Assembly: GCA_937892095.1 (NCBI GenBank)
Contig: CALAVC010000161.1
Coordinates: 1-31,340, forward strand
Origin: an uncultured Bacteroidales bacterium
GTDB taxonomy: Bacteria; Bacteroidota; Bacteroidia; Bacteroidales; Marinilabiliaceae
Reading direction: 5' to 3'
Length of the DNA stretch: 31,340 nucleotides
The notes under the pieces are model-generated. The model was not told the origin of the DNA. It did not search any database and saw only the letters and a program-made list of their open reading frames with translations. Made by a program: the position numbers and the translations under genes. Positions 23,018-31,340 of this stretch are shown piece by piece (the first letter of the stretch is position 1; every line of letters begins with the position of its first letter).

Positions 23018-23416
23018 TCACGCAGATTGCAGTTCAGGGGCACGCTCTGCAATCTCCACGAAAATGCCGAGCAGTTCGCCAATCAGAGGGCCCTGGCGCT
23101 CCTCGACCTTGCCGTTCGGGGATTCCACCTGCATAGGTTCGCCTCGCAGGCTGACACGGCAGATGTATCCGTTCCAGAACGTGCAGGTCATCCAGCCCGC
23201 CACGTGGTTGTACTCCGTCAGCCACTGTCCTCTGGGTATGTCCGTGCGGACAATGACTCCGCCGTGGTTGAGTGCGCAACGGCGGATGCGCAGGGCGAGG
23301 TCGCTGGTTCGCTCGCCCGACAGTGCCAAAAAGACGCTCCTCCGCGTCACGTGCATTAGCTTCGCCACCAAGTCGACACCACCAACGGGCAGCTTTATCC
23401 TATTCGTCTTATCCAT
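23018..23416 (-). CDS. Ner-like early regulator
   Basis: A 132-residue protein, first gene of the early operon, with an N-terminal helix-turn-helix (GGVDLVAKLMHVTRRSVFLA, about 12-31). In Mu, Ner represses early and c promoters. The C-terminal part is strand-rich (WMTCTFWNGYICRVSL) and larger than Ner, so the Ner name is by position only. The start is ATG 23416 with leader GTTACAAAAACAAA. Confidence 0.65.
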   Translation of the reverse strand: MDKTNRIKLPVGGVDLVAKLMHVTRRSVFLALSGERTSDLALRIRRCALNHGGVIVRTDIPRGQWLTEYNHVAGWMTCTFWNGYICRVSLRGEPMQVESPNGKVEERQGPLIGELLGIFVEIAERAPELQSA

Positions 23417-23437
23417 TTTGTTTTTGTAACTTTAAGG

Positions 23438-23456
23438 CGCATTCACAGTGAACGCG
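23438..23456. promoter_or_regulatory. Operator-like 19-bp dyad between repressor and early operon
   Basis: CGCATTCACAGTGAACGCG is palindromic with one mismatched pair (arms CGC-TTCAC and GTGAA-GCG around a central A). It lies 22 bp before the leftward early start and in the repressor leader. A second 11-bp palindrome, TAAATCATTTA, is at 23485-23495. Both are candidate binding sites for the repressor or Ner-like protein. Confidence 0.6.
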
Positions 23457-23514
23457 ATGCAAAGATGGAGATTCTTTTCTTCTCTAAATCATTTAATGGA
23501 GAAAATGCGCTCTT

Positions 23515-24051
23515 ATGGGTAAAATTTTATTTAGAATGGCGGAGTATGCCAAGTCGCAAGGCATAACAGTTAACAAACTCGAGACTATGTTAGGGGCAAG
23601 TAAAGGGGTGTTTGCTAAAGCACTTAAGGCAGATGGAAATACGAGCACTCAATGGGTGGAGAATTTTTGCTCCGTATTTACTGCGATTTCTCCTGAGTGG
23701 CTTTTGTTAGGTTCTGGGGATTTCGAGGTAAAAAAAGAGTGCAATCAAGTACCACTATGTGGCGATCCTGTGTCGTTATTTTATGGTGGTGGCAAACATA
23801 GCAATCAAGAAAATAGCGTTATGCAAGGGCGGATAGAGCAAATGGAAAGGGAAAATAGAATCTTAAAAGAAGACAATAAAGAACTTAACAGAGAGGTAGG
23901 GCGTTTAGAAGCCAAGATTGAACATTACGAAGGTGTAGAACAGAAAAATGAAGAGTTGATAATGGAGATTACAGAACTAAGAAATCAAGTTCTCACATTG
24001 CGTGCGCAAATAAAAGGGCTTGCCGATTCTGCGAGTTCACACACGGCATAA
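23515..24051 (+). CDS. Prophage repressor (c-like) with HTH and coiled coil
   Basis: A 178-residue protein read divergently from the early operon. The N-terminal HTH (YAKSQGITVNKLETMLGASK, then TQWVENFCSVFTAISPEWLL) is typical of Bacteroidetes phage repressors. A long coiled coil follows (QGRIEQMERENRILKEDNKE and further heptads) that would dimerise the protein. ATG 23515 follows GGAGAAAA at 23498; ATG 23536 is an alternative. Maintains lysogeny by blocking the Ner/MuB operon. AT-rich relative to the structural genes. Confidence 0.8.
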   Translation: MGKILFRMAEYAKSQGITVNKLETMLGASKGVFAKALKADGNTSTQWVENFCSVFTAISPEWLLLGSGDFEVKKECNQVPLCGDPVSLFYGGGKHSNQENSVMQGRIEQMERENRILKEDNKELNREVGRLEAKIEHYEGVEQKNEELIMEITELRNQVLTLRAQIKGLADSASSHTA

Positions 24052-24162
24052 CAGATATGTGCATTTATCCACCCGACAAATGATACAAGGGCGGAAAAGC
24101 GAAAAATTGCACAACTTTTAGCACAATTGACTAATATACAATAAGTTAATCTATTTTATGTA

Positions 24163-24265
24163 CGGAAGTACCCCCACGGCGTAAAGCTGTTATTTTCGGA
24201 AGTATCTATTTGCCGTGCGCTTCAAAACGTGTATTACCCCCATTCGGTAGTGTATGGTTACCCCC
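24163..24265. repeat. Candidate transposase-binding repeats of the prophage end
   Basis: The motif CGGWAGTR occurs at 24163-24170, 24197-24204 and 24245-24252, and TACCCCC at 24169, 24235 and 24259. Repeated short sites are expected at Mu-type ends where MuA binds, and this is the repressor-proximal, noncoding end of the prophage. No matching right end is available for comparison. Confidence 0.35.
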
Positions 24266-24271
24266 AAGTTC

Positions 24272-24392
24272 TGAAGAAGCAATTGAAGAACCAATTCGTA
24301 CTTTTTGTTTTGCAAAGCACAATATTTCACCCCATCTCGTAGGGTGCAAAAATGAAGAACCAATTGAAGAAGCATTTGAAGAACCAATTCGT
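24272..24392. repeat. 28-bp direct repeat pair, 93 bp apart
   Basis: The 28-bp unit at 24272-24299 recurs at 24365-24392 with one mismatch; 17 bp (TTGAAGAACCAATTCGT) are exact. A third partial copy, TGAAGAACCAAT, starts at 24353. The units are in a gene-free stretch 24052-24859 that has no convincing ORF; the rest of it is AT-rich with a GCATTCAAATC pair near 24560-24615. The repeats may belong to the phage end or host. Confidence 0.75.
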
Positions 24393-24815
24393 TTTTTGGG
24401 GAGTGATATTCGAGTTCGCCGATGGAAGTTGGTAAGCATAAAAATATCCTGCCAAGTTTCCTCAGCAAGCTTCGTGTATGGTTCTTATATAACGCCTTAA
24501 ATTACCCCTAAAGGTGCGTTATTTGGGGCTTTTGCGGTTATTTCGTGGTTCAATCAAACCGCATTCAAATCGCCTTCAAACGCAATCACCATTTTGCGGC
24601 ATTCAAATCACCGCCAAATACAACTGAATCCAAACTCTTTGTACTTTTTGTTTTTTGACCCATCAAACCTAAGTCTTTGATTGTTTTGTTGTTATACAAT
24701 CTGGGCGTTGTACTTTTCATTTTTCCGCCCTTCTTCCTATGCCCTTCGTAGGAGTGCATTTCCTATTCGCCCTGTTTGCCTTCCCACAAAATAAAATCTA
24801 TATTCAAGCAAAAAG

Positions 24816-24853
24816 AACGAGGTGAGCAAGAATCTTCTCTTGCTCACCTCGTT
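24816..24853 (-). terminator. Intrinsic terminator downstream of manC
   Basis: AACGAGGTGAGCAAGA (24816-24831) and TCTTGCTCACCTCGTT (24838-24853) form a perfect 16-bp stem with a 6-nt loop. On the minus strand it is followed by CTTTTTG, 6 nt after the manC stop. It also bounds the prophage: leftmost host feature recognised. Confidence 0.92.
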
Positions 24854-24859
24854 TTCTCA

Positions 24860-25930
24860 TTAATCAAATTCTGCTTTTAGCTCGCTTTTGTATTGCCACG
24901 TCATTCGCGAATTGCTACGTGGACAAATGATTATTGTCTTGCCACGCTGTGCCACAATATAGTCGGTCAGTCCCTCCACTATGCACGTGCTGTCCGTGTC
25001 GGTGTGCACAAGGCAACCCGAAGAACTTTTTAGCAACGTCGTGCCACCTATGATGCAATTGCTATTCCCGTCTTTCGTGCCTTGTTCATACAGTGCATCG
25101 TAGCTACCGAGGTCGCTCCACACGGCATCGGTAAGCGTAACCACCACATTGCGAGCTTTCTCCATAATGCCGTAGTCTACCGATATGCTTTGCACTTCTT
25201 CATATATTCGGCGTATGGCAGCTTCGGTCCAATGCGACAATGGCATATTGTCCAAAGTGTCAAATTGTGCTGCCAACTCTGGCAAGTATCTGTGCATTGC
25301 TTCGCCAATGGCATCACCACGCCACACGAACACACCAGAGTTCCAACAAAAGTCGCCACACTCATAAAACGTTTCTGCCATCTCCTGATTGGGCTTTTCT
25401 GTAAACGTTCTTACGGCGTTTATCCCTTCGCTAATCTGCTCGCCCACTTGTATGTAGCCAAAACTTGTGTCTGGTCTAAACGCCTTTACGCCGACTGCCA
25501 GCAGTGTGTTCTTGTCTTGCACATACTCAACGGCTTGGTGCATGCTGTCTATGAACACATTGTCGTCTATTATCAGATGGTCCGACGGACTGACCACAGT
25601 GATGTTGTCGGCTCCATGTTGCTTAACCCACGCTTCGGCATACGCTATGCATGCCGAAGTGTTGCGTTTAAATGGTTCGCAAAGTATGTTTTCAGACGGC
25701 AACTCTGGTAGCTGTTTCTCCACTATTTCTCGATAGTCGTTTAGCGTGACCACTACTATGTGATCGGCCGTACACAATTTGCGAAAACGTGCAAAGGTCA
25801 ACTGAAGCATTGTGCGCCCAACGCCTGCCAAGTCGATAAACTGCTTTGGCAACGACGATTGACTGATTGGCCACAAGCGCGTACCTGTGCCTCCAGCCAT
25901 AATGATACAATATAAATTATCAGCAGACAT
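24860..25930 (-). CDS. manC: Mannose-1-phosphate guanylyltransferase
   Basis: A 356-residue nucleotidyltransferase making GDP-mannose from GTP and mannose 1-phosphate, for polysaccharide and glycoprotein synthesis. The N-terminal signature MAGGTGTRLWPISQSSLPKQ (about 11-30) binds the nucleotide. Further family marks are SPSDHLI, FGYIQVG, FTEKPN and WNSGVFVW. The isomerase domain of bifunctional enzymes is absent, so it is the short, single-function form usual in Bacteroidetes. It has its own -7 element and terminator. Confidence 0.93.
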   Translation of the reverse strand: MSADNLYCIIMAGGTGTRLWPISQSSLPKQFIDLAGVGRTMLQLTFARFRKLCTADHIVVVTLNDYREIVEKQLPELPSENILCEPFKRNTSACIAYAEAWVKQHGADNITVVSPSDHLIIDDNVFIDSMHQAVEYVQDKNTLLAVGVKAFRPDTSFGYIQVGEQISEGINAVRTFTEKPNQEMAETFYECGDFCWNSGVFVWRGDAIGEAMHRYLPELAAQFDTLDNMPLSHWTEAAIRRIYEEVQSISVDYGIMEKARNVVVTLTDAVWSDLGSYDALYEQGTKDGNSNCIIGGTTLLKSSSGCLVHTDTDSTCIVEGLTDYIVAQRGKTIIICPRSNSRMTWQYKSELKAEFD

Positions 25931-25956
25931 AAAACTTCTCTTTTAACCTTCTACGA

Positions 25957-25964
25957 CAAATATA
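25957..25964 (-). promoter_or_regulatory. Bacteroidetes -7 promoter element of manC
   Basis: The minus strand reads TATATTTG, a perfect TAnnTTTG match, 26 nt before the manC start. No good -33 TTTG is seen. Confidence 0.55.
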
Positions 25965-26036
25965 ACCATTAGTTATGACCTAATTCCTCTGTTGTGCAAC
26001 ACTTTCTTTTGAGGCTATCGACCACTCTAAATGGCG

Positions 26037-26810
26037 TTAGTTGCATAGTAGTAGGTCGCCCACGGTGGTTTTTAGTGTCGAAGTTTCTGTGCCATTTTGT
26101 GTTGCCGAACGGAACACAATCGACAGCGTGTCGTTGTCGGCCAGTCCTCCTGCTCTCATCTGGTCATATAGCACGTCGGGCATCATAATGCTCACCTGAG
26201 TCGTTATGCTATATAGTGCCAAGTCGCTACCATCGTCAAAATATAGGTCTATCGTTGCGCTGGCTTCTCCTTTCTGCGCCACTACGCCGTTCTCGCTGTC
26301 GAAGTATATCCCCATATACACAGGGCATGTAGTCGAATAGTCGAACGTTGGCATGAGGTTCAAGTAGCCGTTTTGCACGTATGGTTCACCACTCTGTTTG
26401 TAGTAGTTGATATGTGTCGTGTGTTGTGCCAAGCTGTCGGCTCCGTTTGTCTTATACTCTTCGGTCGATGTGTCTACCCACGTGTCGAATGTCGGTATCT
26501 GTGCATGATGTGCGCTGTTTGTGCTTAGCACAATCGGATATTCGCCGCCACTCTTCACTTCGAGGCTACCACTCGTAAGGCTAAAACTTATCAGTGCCCG
26601 CTTCAAACTTTTTAAGCCACTCATCTGGCTCAAGTTAGTTGGGCGCAACACTGCGTCGTTGTCTGCCAAGAAAGTTGTTGCACCTGTCATGTCGGTTACC
26701 ACGCTTACTGGTATCCGATAAAAATCTGGCGTTTCTTCGTCGTTTTCTTCCGAGTCGCATGCCGATAAGCTCAGCAGTGCTGCCATTGGCAACAATAGTA
26801 GTTTCTTCAT
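26037..26810 (-). CDS. NigD-like outer-membrane lipoprotein
   Basis: A 257-residue protein with a lipoprotein signal (MKKLLLLPMAALLSLSAC, Cys18) followed by DSEENDEE, the acidic stretch that directs surface export of Bacteroidetes lipoproteins. The rest is strand-rich (TTFLADNDAVLRP; YPIVLSTNSAH; ATIDLYFDDGSDLALYSITT). This build matches NigD-like proteins of Bacteroidales, which have no firm function. It starts 2 nt after the metH stop and is probably cotranscribed. Confidence 0.65.
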   Translation of the reverse strand: MKKLLLLPMAALLSLSACDSEENDEETPDFYRIPVSVVTDMTGATTFLADNDAVLRPTNLSQMSGLKSLKRALISFSLTSGSLEVKSGGEYPIVLSTNSAHHAQIPTFDTWVDTSTEEYKTNGADSLAQHTTHINYYKQSGEPYVQNGYLNLMPTFDYSTTCPVYMGIYFDSENGVVAQKGEASATIDLYFDDGSDLALYSITTQVSIMMPDVLYDQMRAGGLADNDTLSIVFRSATQNGTETSTLKTTVGDLLLCN

Positions 26811-26812
26811 TG

Positions 26813-29800
26813 CTATTTGATGTTAAAATATTTGGCAAATGGGTGGGCAATGTAAAACCCACAAACCGATGAGGCTGGTATCATCATCAGTGTCTCTGTC
26901 AGTGTCATGCCCGTAGCCGTCGTGACGTCTAAGGCATCAAACAGAGTCTGCTTATGACTGTGGTCGGGCGAAATGGGGTAGCCTATTGCTGGACGTATGC
27001 CCACATATTCGCCCCTCAATATTTTCCGAACATCCTTGGGTTCATTGGGTGCGTAGCCCCATAGCTCAGTGCGTACTTTGTAGTGTAGCCACTCCGACAG
27101 AGCTTCTGCCAATCGGTCTGCAAGTATCTGGTACATCAGTGCTGTATATAGCTCTCCACTTTGGCGTAGCGCGTCCAAGTGTTCTTTAAGCCCTAATCCC
27201 GATGTGGCAGCAAATAGTCCGAAGTAGTCTGTGGTGGGTGCAGGAGCCACGTAGTCGGCCAAAGACAGTCGTTCGCCACCGCTCTGGCGCATGAACTTAA
27301 ACTCCGCAAGTTTGTCTTTTCTGTTGTCGTCTTTGTATATCTCAACAGTGTCGCCGTCTACACAGTTAGCTGGCATAAGTCCAATTACTGCACTTGCTCT
27401 GCAAATTCCCTGCTCAATCATTATTTGCAGATGTTTTTTGCCGTCGGCAATCAATGATTCGCGTTCGTCTTCTCTCTCGTTTGCCGACATGCCTTTTGCT
27501 TTCGATGGCGACATTTGCCATGTGTGCAAAAACATTGGCCAGTTGACGAAGTCTGCCACTTCGCGCAAATCGATGTCGTTCAGTCTGGTTATGCCCACAT
27601 GCTTCGGACGGATAATATCCGTCGTCGACCAGTCGCGTCTCTCAACGTCAGAACCAGTCGCGACACGACTTCCGTTTTCTTCTGCAGCAGTGTTTTGTGG
27701 TTTTGGGGCTTCTTCTGTTTTTTTGTTTTTTAGCTCATTCTGTCGTCTGAGTTCTGCTTGCTCGGCTTGTATCTCGTCTAAAAATTTTGTGTCGTGCGAG
27801 AGTAGGTGGTTTAGTATATATGCATTTTTCGATGCGTCTTTCACGTACACCACTGGCCCGTCATATTCTGGCGCAATCTTCACTGCCGTATGCACTGCCG
27901 AGGTCGTTGCTCCACCTATCATTACTGGTATCGTCAACCCACGTCGTTTCATCGCCCTCACCACTGCAATCATTTCGTCGAGCGAAGGTGTGATGAGTCC
28001 ACTCAGCCCCACTGCATCAGCCTTTTGCTCTACGGCTGCATCCACAATGGCGTCGGTCTCGACCATCACGCCAAGGTCTACCACCTCAAAATTGTTGCAC
28101 GCCAACACCACCGACACAATGTTTTTGCCAATGTCGTGTACGTCGCCTTTTACCGTGGCCATTATAACCCTTCCTGCCGACGCACTCTCTGTACCCTGTG
28201 CGCGTTTCTCTTCCTCTATCGTCGGACGCAATATCTCTACGGCTTTCTTCATCACACGAGCCGTCTTTACGACTTGTGGTAAGAACATTTTGCCTTCGCC
28301 AAATAGTTCACCCACTTTATTCATGCCGTCCATAAGTGGTTGCTCTATGATGTCGAGTGCGCGCTCATATTGTGGCATGGCTTCTTGCAGGTCGGCTTCT
28401 AAGTACTCCGTAATGCCTTTCTCCAAGGCATACATAAGTCTTTCAGCCACAGGTGCTTCTCTCCATGCGTCGTTCGCCGTTTTGGTTGCGCCGTCTTTTT
28501 TCTGCTTATATTCGTCAGCTGCTGCAAGCAACCTATCTGTTGCGTCTTCCCTACGGTTGAAAATCAGGTCTTCAATCTTGTCGCGCAAGTCGGGTTCTAT
28601 ATCTTCATACCTCAACATGGCTTGTGGGTTGACAATGCCCATGTCCATACCCTCGGCTACTGCGTAGTGTAGGAAGACTGCATGCATCGCCTCGCGCACG
28701 TGCGTGTTGCCCCTAAACGAGAACGACAAGTTGCTTATGCCACCGCTTATCTTGGCGTGAGGCAAGTTTGCTTTTATCCACTCCACAGTCCTGATGAAGT
28801 CTACGGCATAGTCGTTGTGCTCTGTCAGTCCTGTGCCAATGGCCAATACGTTGGGGTCAAATATTATGTCGGCTGGTTCAAAACCTATTTTTTCTGTCAA
28901 CAGCTTATATGCTCGCGCACATATCTCAGTACGTCTGCTAAAACACGTGGCCTGCCCAACTTCGTCAAACGCCATGACCACCACTGCAGCTCCATAGCGC
29001 TTGATTATGGCAGCTTGACGCAAAAACTCCTCTTCGCCTTTTTTCAAGCTTATGGAGTTGACTATTGCTTTGCCCTGCAAACATCGCAAACCTGCCTCTA
29101 TGACTTCCCACTTCGACGAGTCCACCATTATGGGCAGTCGGGCCACGTCGGGCTCCGACATCAGCAGGTTGAGAAATTCTGTCATTTCGGCAGCAGCGTC
29201 CAGCATGGCATCGTCTGTGTTTACGTCTATCACGTCGGCTCCGGCTGCCGCCTCGGCGCGTGCAATATCCAATGCCTCGTCATATTTCTTTTCGCTTATC
29301 AAGCGAAGAAATTTTCGCGAACCTGCCACGTTGGTGCGTTCGCCTATCTTGTAGAATGGCTTGTCGGTTCGACAGACTCGTTTGTCGTCTATGCCTGCCA
29401 GTGTCATAAGATGTTCCCGACGTGCTGGCACGTGAACCTTTGCATGCTCCACGCGTTTCTTGATGGCTGCAATGTGTTCGGGTGTCGTGCCACAGCAACC
29501 GCCTATGATGTTGACCGTCCCACTTTTCAGTAGCTCGTCGACCTTTTCTGCCATGTCTTCTGGGCTCTCGTCGTATGCCCCAAACTGGTTCGGCAGACCA
29601 GCATTAGGATATGCACTTACCATGTAGGGCGAACGTCGCCCAATTTCAGTAAGGTATGGCATCATGTCGCGTGCTCCAAACGAACAGTTAAGTCCAAAGG
29701 TCAGTAGTTCAACATGGCTCACCGATGCCAAGAGGGCTGGCAACGTCTGACCCGATAGTATGCGTCCGCTCTTGTCGGCCACCGTGGCCGAAATCATTAC

Positions 29801-30430
29801 CGGGAAATGGTCTATATGTCGTTTCTCAAGTTCTGCTTCAATGGCATAGAGTGCTGCCTTGGCGTTTAGCCCGTCAAACACAGTCTCTGCAAGCAAAATG
29901 TCTACTCCACCATCGAGCAATGCACCCACTTGCGTCTGATATGCCTCTGTCAACTCTGCAAAGGTAATGGCTCTGTAACCCGGGTTGTTGACGTCGGGCG
30001 ACATAGACGCCGTCTTGTTTGTCGGACCAATCGAACCTGCCACGTAGCGCCTCGCGCCAGGTTTAGAATATCGGTCGGCAGCACGTCGAGCTATCTGTGC
30101 TGCCGCTGTGTTTATCTCGGCAGCGTATGCCTCGCACATATAGTCGGCTTGCGAAATGACCGTTCCACTAAACGAATTTGTCTCTATTATGTCGGCTCCC
30201 GCCTCGAGGTAGCGCACGTGTATTTTTTCTATCACGTCGGGGCGCGTCAGCGACAAGATGTCATTATTCCCTTTTAGCGGACATGGGTGGTCTGCAAATC
30301 GCTCCCCACGAAAATCTTCTTCCGTTAGCCCCTCTTGTTGTATAAGACTACCCATAGCCCCATCGAGCACCAGCACACGATGGCTCAATGCTTCGCGTAG
30401 CTCTTCGTATCTGTTCGTTATCTCCGACAT
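26813..30430 (-). CDS. metH: Cobalamin-dependent methionine synthase
   Basis: A 1205-residue enzyme that methylates homocysteine using methyltetrahydrofolate and methylcobalamin. Four modules are visible: homocysteine-binding (zinc Cys249 in GLNCS, Cys312/313 in GGCCGT), pterin-binding (FYKIGERTNVAGSRKFLRLI), cobalamin-binding with the DVHDIGKNI motif, and the C-terminal activation domain (RPAIGYPISPDHSHKQTLF). Full length for the family. A -7 element lies upstream, and no cobalamin riboswitch was recognised in the short leader. Confidence 0.97.
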   Translation of the reverse strand: MSEITNRYEELREALSHRVLVLDGAMGSLIQQEGLTEEDFRGERFADHPCPLKGNNDILSLTRPDVIEKIHVRYLEAGADIIETNSFSGTVISQADYMCEAYAAEINTAAAQIARRAADRYSKPGARRYVAGSIGPTNKTASMSPDVNNPGYRAITFAELTEAYQTQVGALLDGGVDILLAETVFDGLNAKAALYAIEAELEKRHIDHFPVMISATVADKSGRILSGQTLPALLASVSHVELLTFGLNCSFGARDMMPYLTEIGRRSPYMVSAYPNAGLPNQFGAYDESPEDMAEKVDELLKSGTVNIIGGCCGTTPEHIAAIKKRVEHAKVHVPARREHLMTLAGIDDKRVCRTDKPFYKIGERTNVAGSRKFLRLISEKKYDEALDIARAEAAAGADVIDVNTDDAMLDAAAEMTEFLNLLMSEPDVARLPIMVDSSKWEVIEAGLRCLQGKAIVNSISLKKGEEEFLRQAAIIKRYGAAVVVMAFDEVGQATCFSRRTEICARAYKLLTEKIGFEPADIIFDPNVLAIGTGLTEHNDYAVDFIRTVEWIKANLPHAKISGGISNLSFSFRGNTHVREAMHAVFLHYAVAEGMDMGIVNPQAMLRYEDIEPDLRDKIEDLIFNRREDATDRLLAAADEYKQKKDGATKTANDAWREAPVAERLMYALEKGITEYLEADLQEAMPQYERALDIIEQPLMDGMNKVGELFGEGKMFLPQVVKTARVMKKAVEILRPTIEEEKRAQGTESASAGRVIMATVKGDVHDIGKNIVSVVLACNNFEVVDLGVMVETDAIVDAAVEQKADAVGLSGLITPSLDEMIAVVRAMKRRGLTIPVMIGGATTSAVHTAVKIAPEYDGPVVYVKDASKNAYILNHLLSHDTKFLDEIQAEQAELRRQNELKNKKTEEAPKPQNTAAEENGSRVATGSDVERRDWSTTDIIRPKHVGITRLNDIDLREVADFVNWPMFLHTWQMSPSKAKGMSANEREDERESLIADGKKHLQIMIEQGICRASAVIGLMPANCVDGDTVEIYKDDNRKDKLAEFKFMRQSGGERLSLADYVAPAPTTDYFGLFAATSGLGLKEHLDALRQSGELYTALMYQILADRLAEALSEWLHYKVRTELWGYAPNEPKDVRKILRGEYVGIRPAIGYPISPDHSHKQTLFDALDVTTATGMTLTETLMMIPASSVCGFYIAHPFAKYFNIK

Positions 30431-30458
30431 TACGTCTGCTTTTATTACGTTTTTACTG

Positions 30459-30466
30459 CAAATGTA
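30459..30466 (-). promoter_or_regulatory. Bacteroidetes -7 promoter element of metH
   Basis: The minus strand reads TACATTTG, a perfect TAnnTTTG match, 28 nt before the metH start. The leader is too short for a full cobalamin riboswitch unless transcription starts further upstream. Confidence 0.5.
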
Positions 30467-30604
30467 GTTATAAACAGTCGTAAACTTGTACGCTCAGCCC
30501 ACCATGTAGCCGTGCGCCCATGCGTAAAATAGATGTTAATGAGAAAAAATAACTAATTTCGCACAAAAAATCAATATTAAATAAAACACCAGATAGAGAG
30601 TCGC

Positions 30605-31340
30605 ATGGAACTATCAGCCAAATACAGTCCCGACCAAATTGAGACCCGTTGGTATCAATATTGGACCGAAAAAGGCCTCTTCGGCTCACGCCCCGACGGA
30701 CGCAAGCCCTACACCATAGTAATCCCACCACCCAACGTGACCGGTGTGCTACACATGGGTCACATGCTCAACAATACCATCCAAGACATTCTCATTCGTC
30801 GTGCTCGCATGACTGGCTACAACGCACTTTGGGTGCCTGGCACCGACCATGCCTCCATAGCCACCGAAGCCAAAGTCGTCGCTCGTCTTGCCTCGCAAGG
30901 CATCAAGAAAACCGACCTCACACGCGAAGAATTCTTGAAGCACGTCTGGGATTGGACCGAAGAGCATGGCGGCATAATCCTCAAGCAGTTGCGTCGCCTC
31001 GGTGCTTCGTGCGACTGGAGCCGCACTGCCTTTACCATGGACGAGACTCGTAGCCGTAGCGTCATAAAGGTGTTCTGCGATCTCTATCGCAAAGGACTCA
31101 TATATCGTGGTGTTCGCATGGTCAACTGGGACCCCAAAGCACTCACCGCCCTCTCCGACGAAGAAGTCATATATCGCGAGCAACATGGCAAACTCTACTA
31201 TTTGCGCTATCGTGTCGAGGGCGACCCCGAAGGACGCTATGCAGTCGTGGCCACCACTCGTCCCGAAACCATCATGGGCGATACAGCCATGTGCATCAAC
31301 CCCAAGGACCCCAAGAACCAGTGGCTGAAGGGGCGTAAGG
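30605..31340 (+). CDS. valS: Valyl-tRNA synthetase (5' part)
   Basis: The frame starts at ATG 30605 and is open to the window end (about 245 codons of a gene usually near 880). The class I signature PPPNVTGVLHMGHML contains HMGH (50-53), the HIGH motif. LWVPGTDHASIATEA and VNWDPKALTALSDEEV are typical of valyl-tRNA synthetase. It charges tRNA(Val), and the CP1 editing domain begins near the end of the visible part. Divergent from metH. Confidence 0.97.
   Translation, partial: MELSAKYSPDQIETRWYQYWTEKGLFGSRPDGRKPYTIVIPPPNVTGVLHMGHMLNNTIQDILIRRARMTGYNALWVPGTDHASIATEAKVVARLASQGIKKTDLTREEFLKHVWDWTEEHGGIILKQLRRLGASCDWSRTAFTMDETRSRSVIKVFCDLYRKGLIYRGVRMVNWDPKALTALSDEEVIYREQHGKLYYLRYRVEGDPEGRYAVVATTRPETIMGDTAMCINPKDPKNQWLKGRK

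Larger units (their letters stand above)
102..24480. mobile_element. Mu-like transposable prophage (partial, right part outside window)
   Basis: The span holds a divergent repressor/Ner pair, MuB ATPase, DDE transposase of MuA type, GemA-like protein, DUF935-type portal, MuF, gp36-like and gpG-like proteins, terminase, protease/scaffold, capsid, endolysin and contractile-tail genes. This set is diagnostic of Mu-like transposable phages. The repressor-side end lies somewhere between the repressor stop (24051) and the manC terminator (24816); the boundary given is approximate. The other end is not seen, because the sheath gene is cut at about 102 by what looks like an insertion sequence and the tube gene is missing. 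Unlike Mu, where genes run mostly one way, the modules here are in three transcription blocks. Confidence 0.85.

Noticed and set aside
24190..24500. Overlapping ORFs on both strands in the repeat region
   Set aside because: They are produced by the direct repeats (repetitive ELVLQLLLQ or NEEPIEEAFEEP translations) and lack a leader.
27291..28667. Long rightward ORF (458 codons) opposite metH
   Set aside because: Antisense to the well-conserved cobalamin and pterin modules; low-complexity Ser-rich translation.
30431..30604. Cobalamin riboswitch before metH
   Set aside because: The metH-valS intergenic region is only 174 bp with a -7 element 28 nt from the start; no B12-box-like conserved core was seen.
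1..31340. CRISPR arrays, tRNA or rRNA genes
   Set aside because: No regularly spaced repeat array and no recognisable tRNA or rRNA sequence were seen on either strand.

Overview
The window looks like a piece of a Bacteroidales chromosome, probably Prevotellaceae-like (an inference). It carries most of a Mu-like transposable prophage (about 102 to 24.1-24.8 kb) next to four host genes. The host flank holds manC, a Bacteroidetes-type lipoprotein gene, metH and the 5' part of valS. Several genes have TAnnTTTG-type -7 elements and A-rich leaders instead of strong Shine-Dalgarno sites, as is usual in Bacteroidetes.

Layout. Positions 1 to about 101 look like one end of an insertion sequence (IS21-like multi-repeat end, inferred) that has cut the tail-sheath gene. 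From about 102 to 4090 a leftward block encodes protease/scaffold, major capsid protein, amidase endolysin, an overlapping spanin-like pair, small virion or fibre-type proteins and the truncated sheath. From 4273 to 10710 a rightward tail block encodes frameshifted tail-assembly chaperones, a tape measure gene broken by an in-frame TAG, LysM and baseplate proteins, a fibre-like protein and a tail terminator. From 10992 to 16599 a rightward head block encodes small and large terminase, gp36-like protein, gpG-like protein, portal and a MuF protein with an AT-rich toxin-like C-terminus. From 16.6 to 17.4 kb there is an AT-rich cargo patch with a candidate immunity gene and a membrane-anchored gene. 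From 23416 to 17567 a leftward early operon encodes a Ner-like protein, MuB, a RecA-like ATPase, a GemA-like protein, the MuA transposase and small genes, ending at a strong terminator. A divergent repressor gene (23515-24051) lies across an operator region.

The most interesting signals are two textbook-looking -1 programmed frameshift sites. One (A AAA AAC plus an 11-bp stem, 4575-4614) makes the expected G/GT-type tail chaperone fusion. The other (T TTT TTC, 5-nt spacer, GGGGGC/GCCCCC stem, 15259-15294) sits at the end of the portal gene and opens directly into the MuF-toxin frame. That frame has no ATG for its first 40 codons, so it predicts a portal-MuF-toxin fusion of about 869 residues. 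With the gene that follows, this looks like a phage-borne polymorphic toxin/immunity cassette loaded through the portal.

The prophage is probably defective: the sheath gene is cut and the tape measure has a nonsense codon. Its right terminus is not in the window. The early, head and lysis genes nevertheless appear intact.
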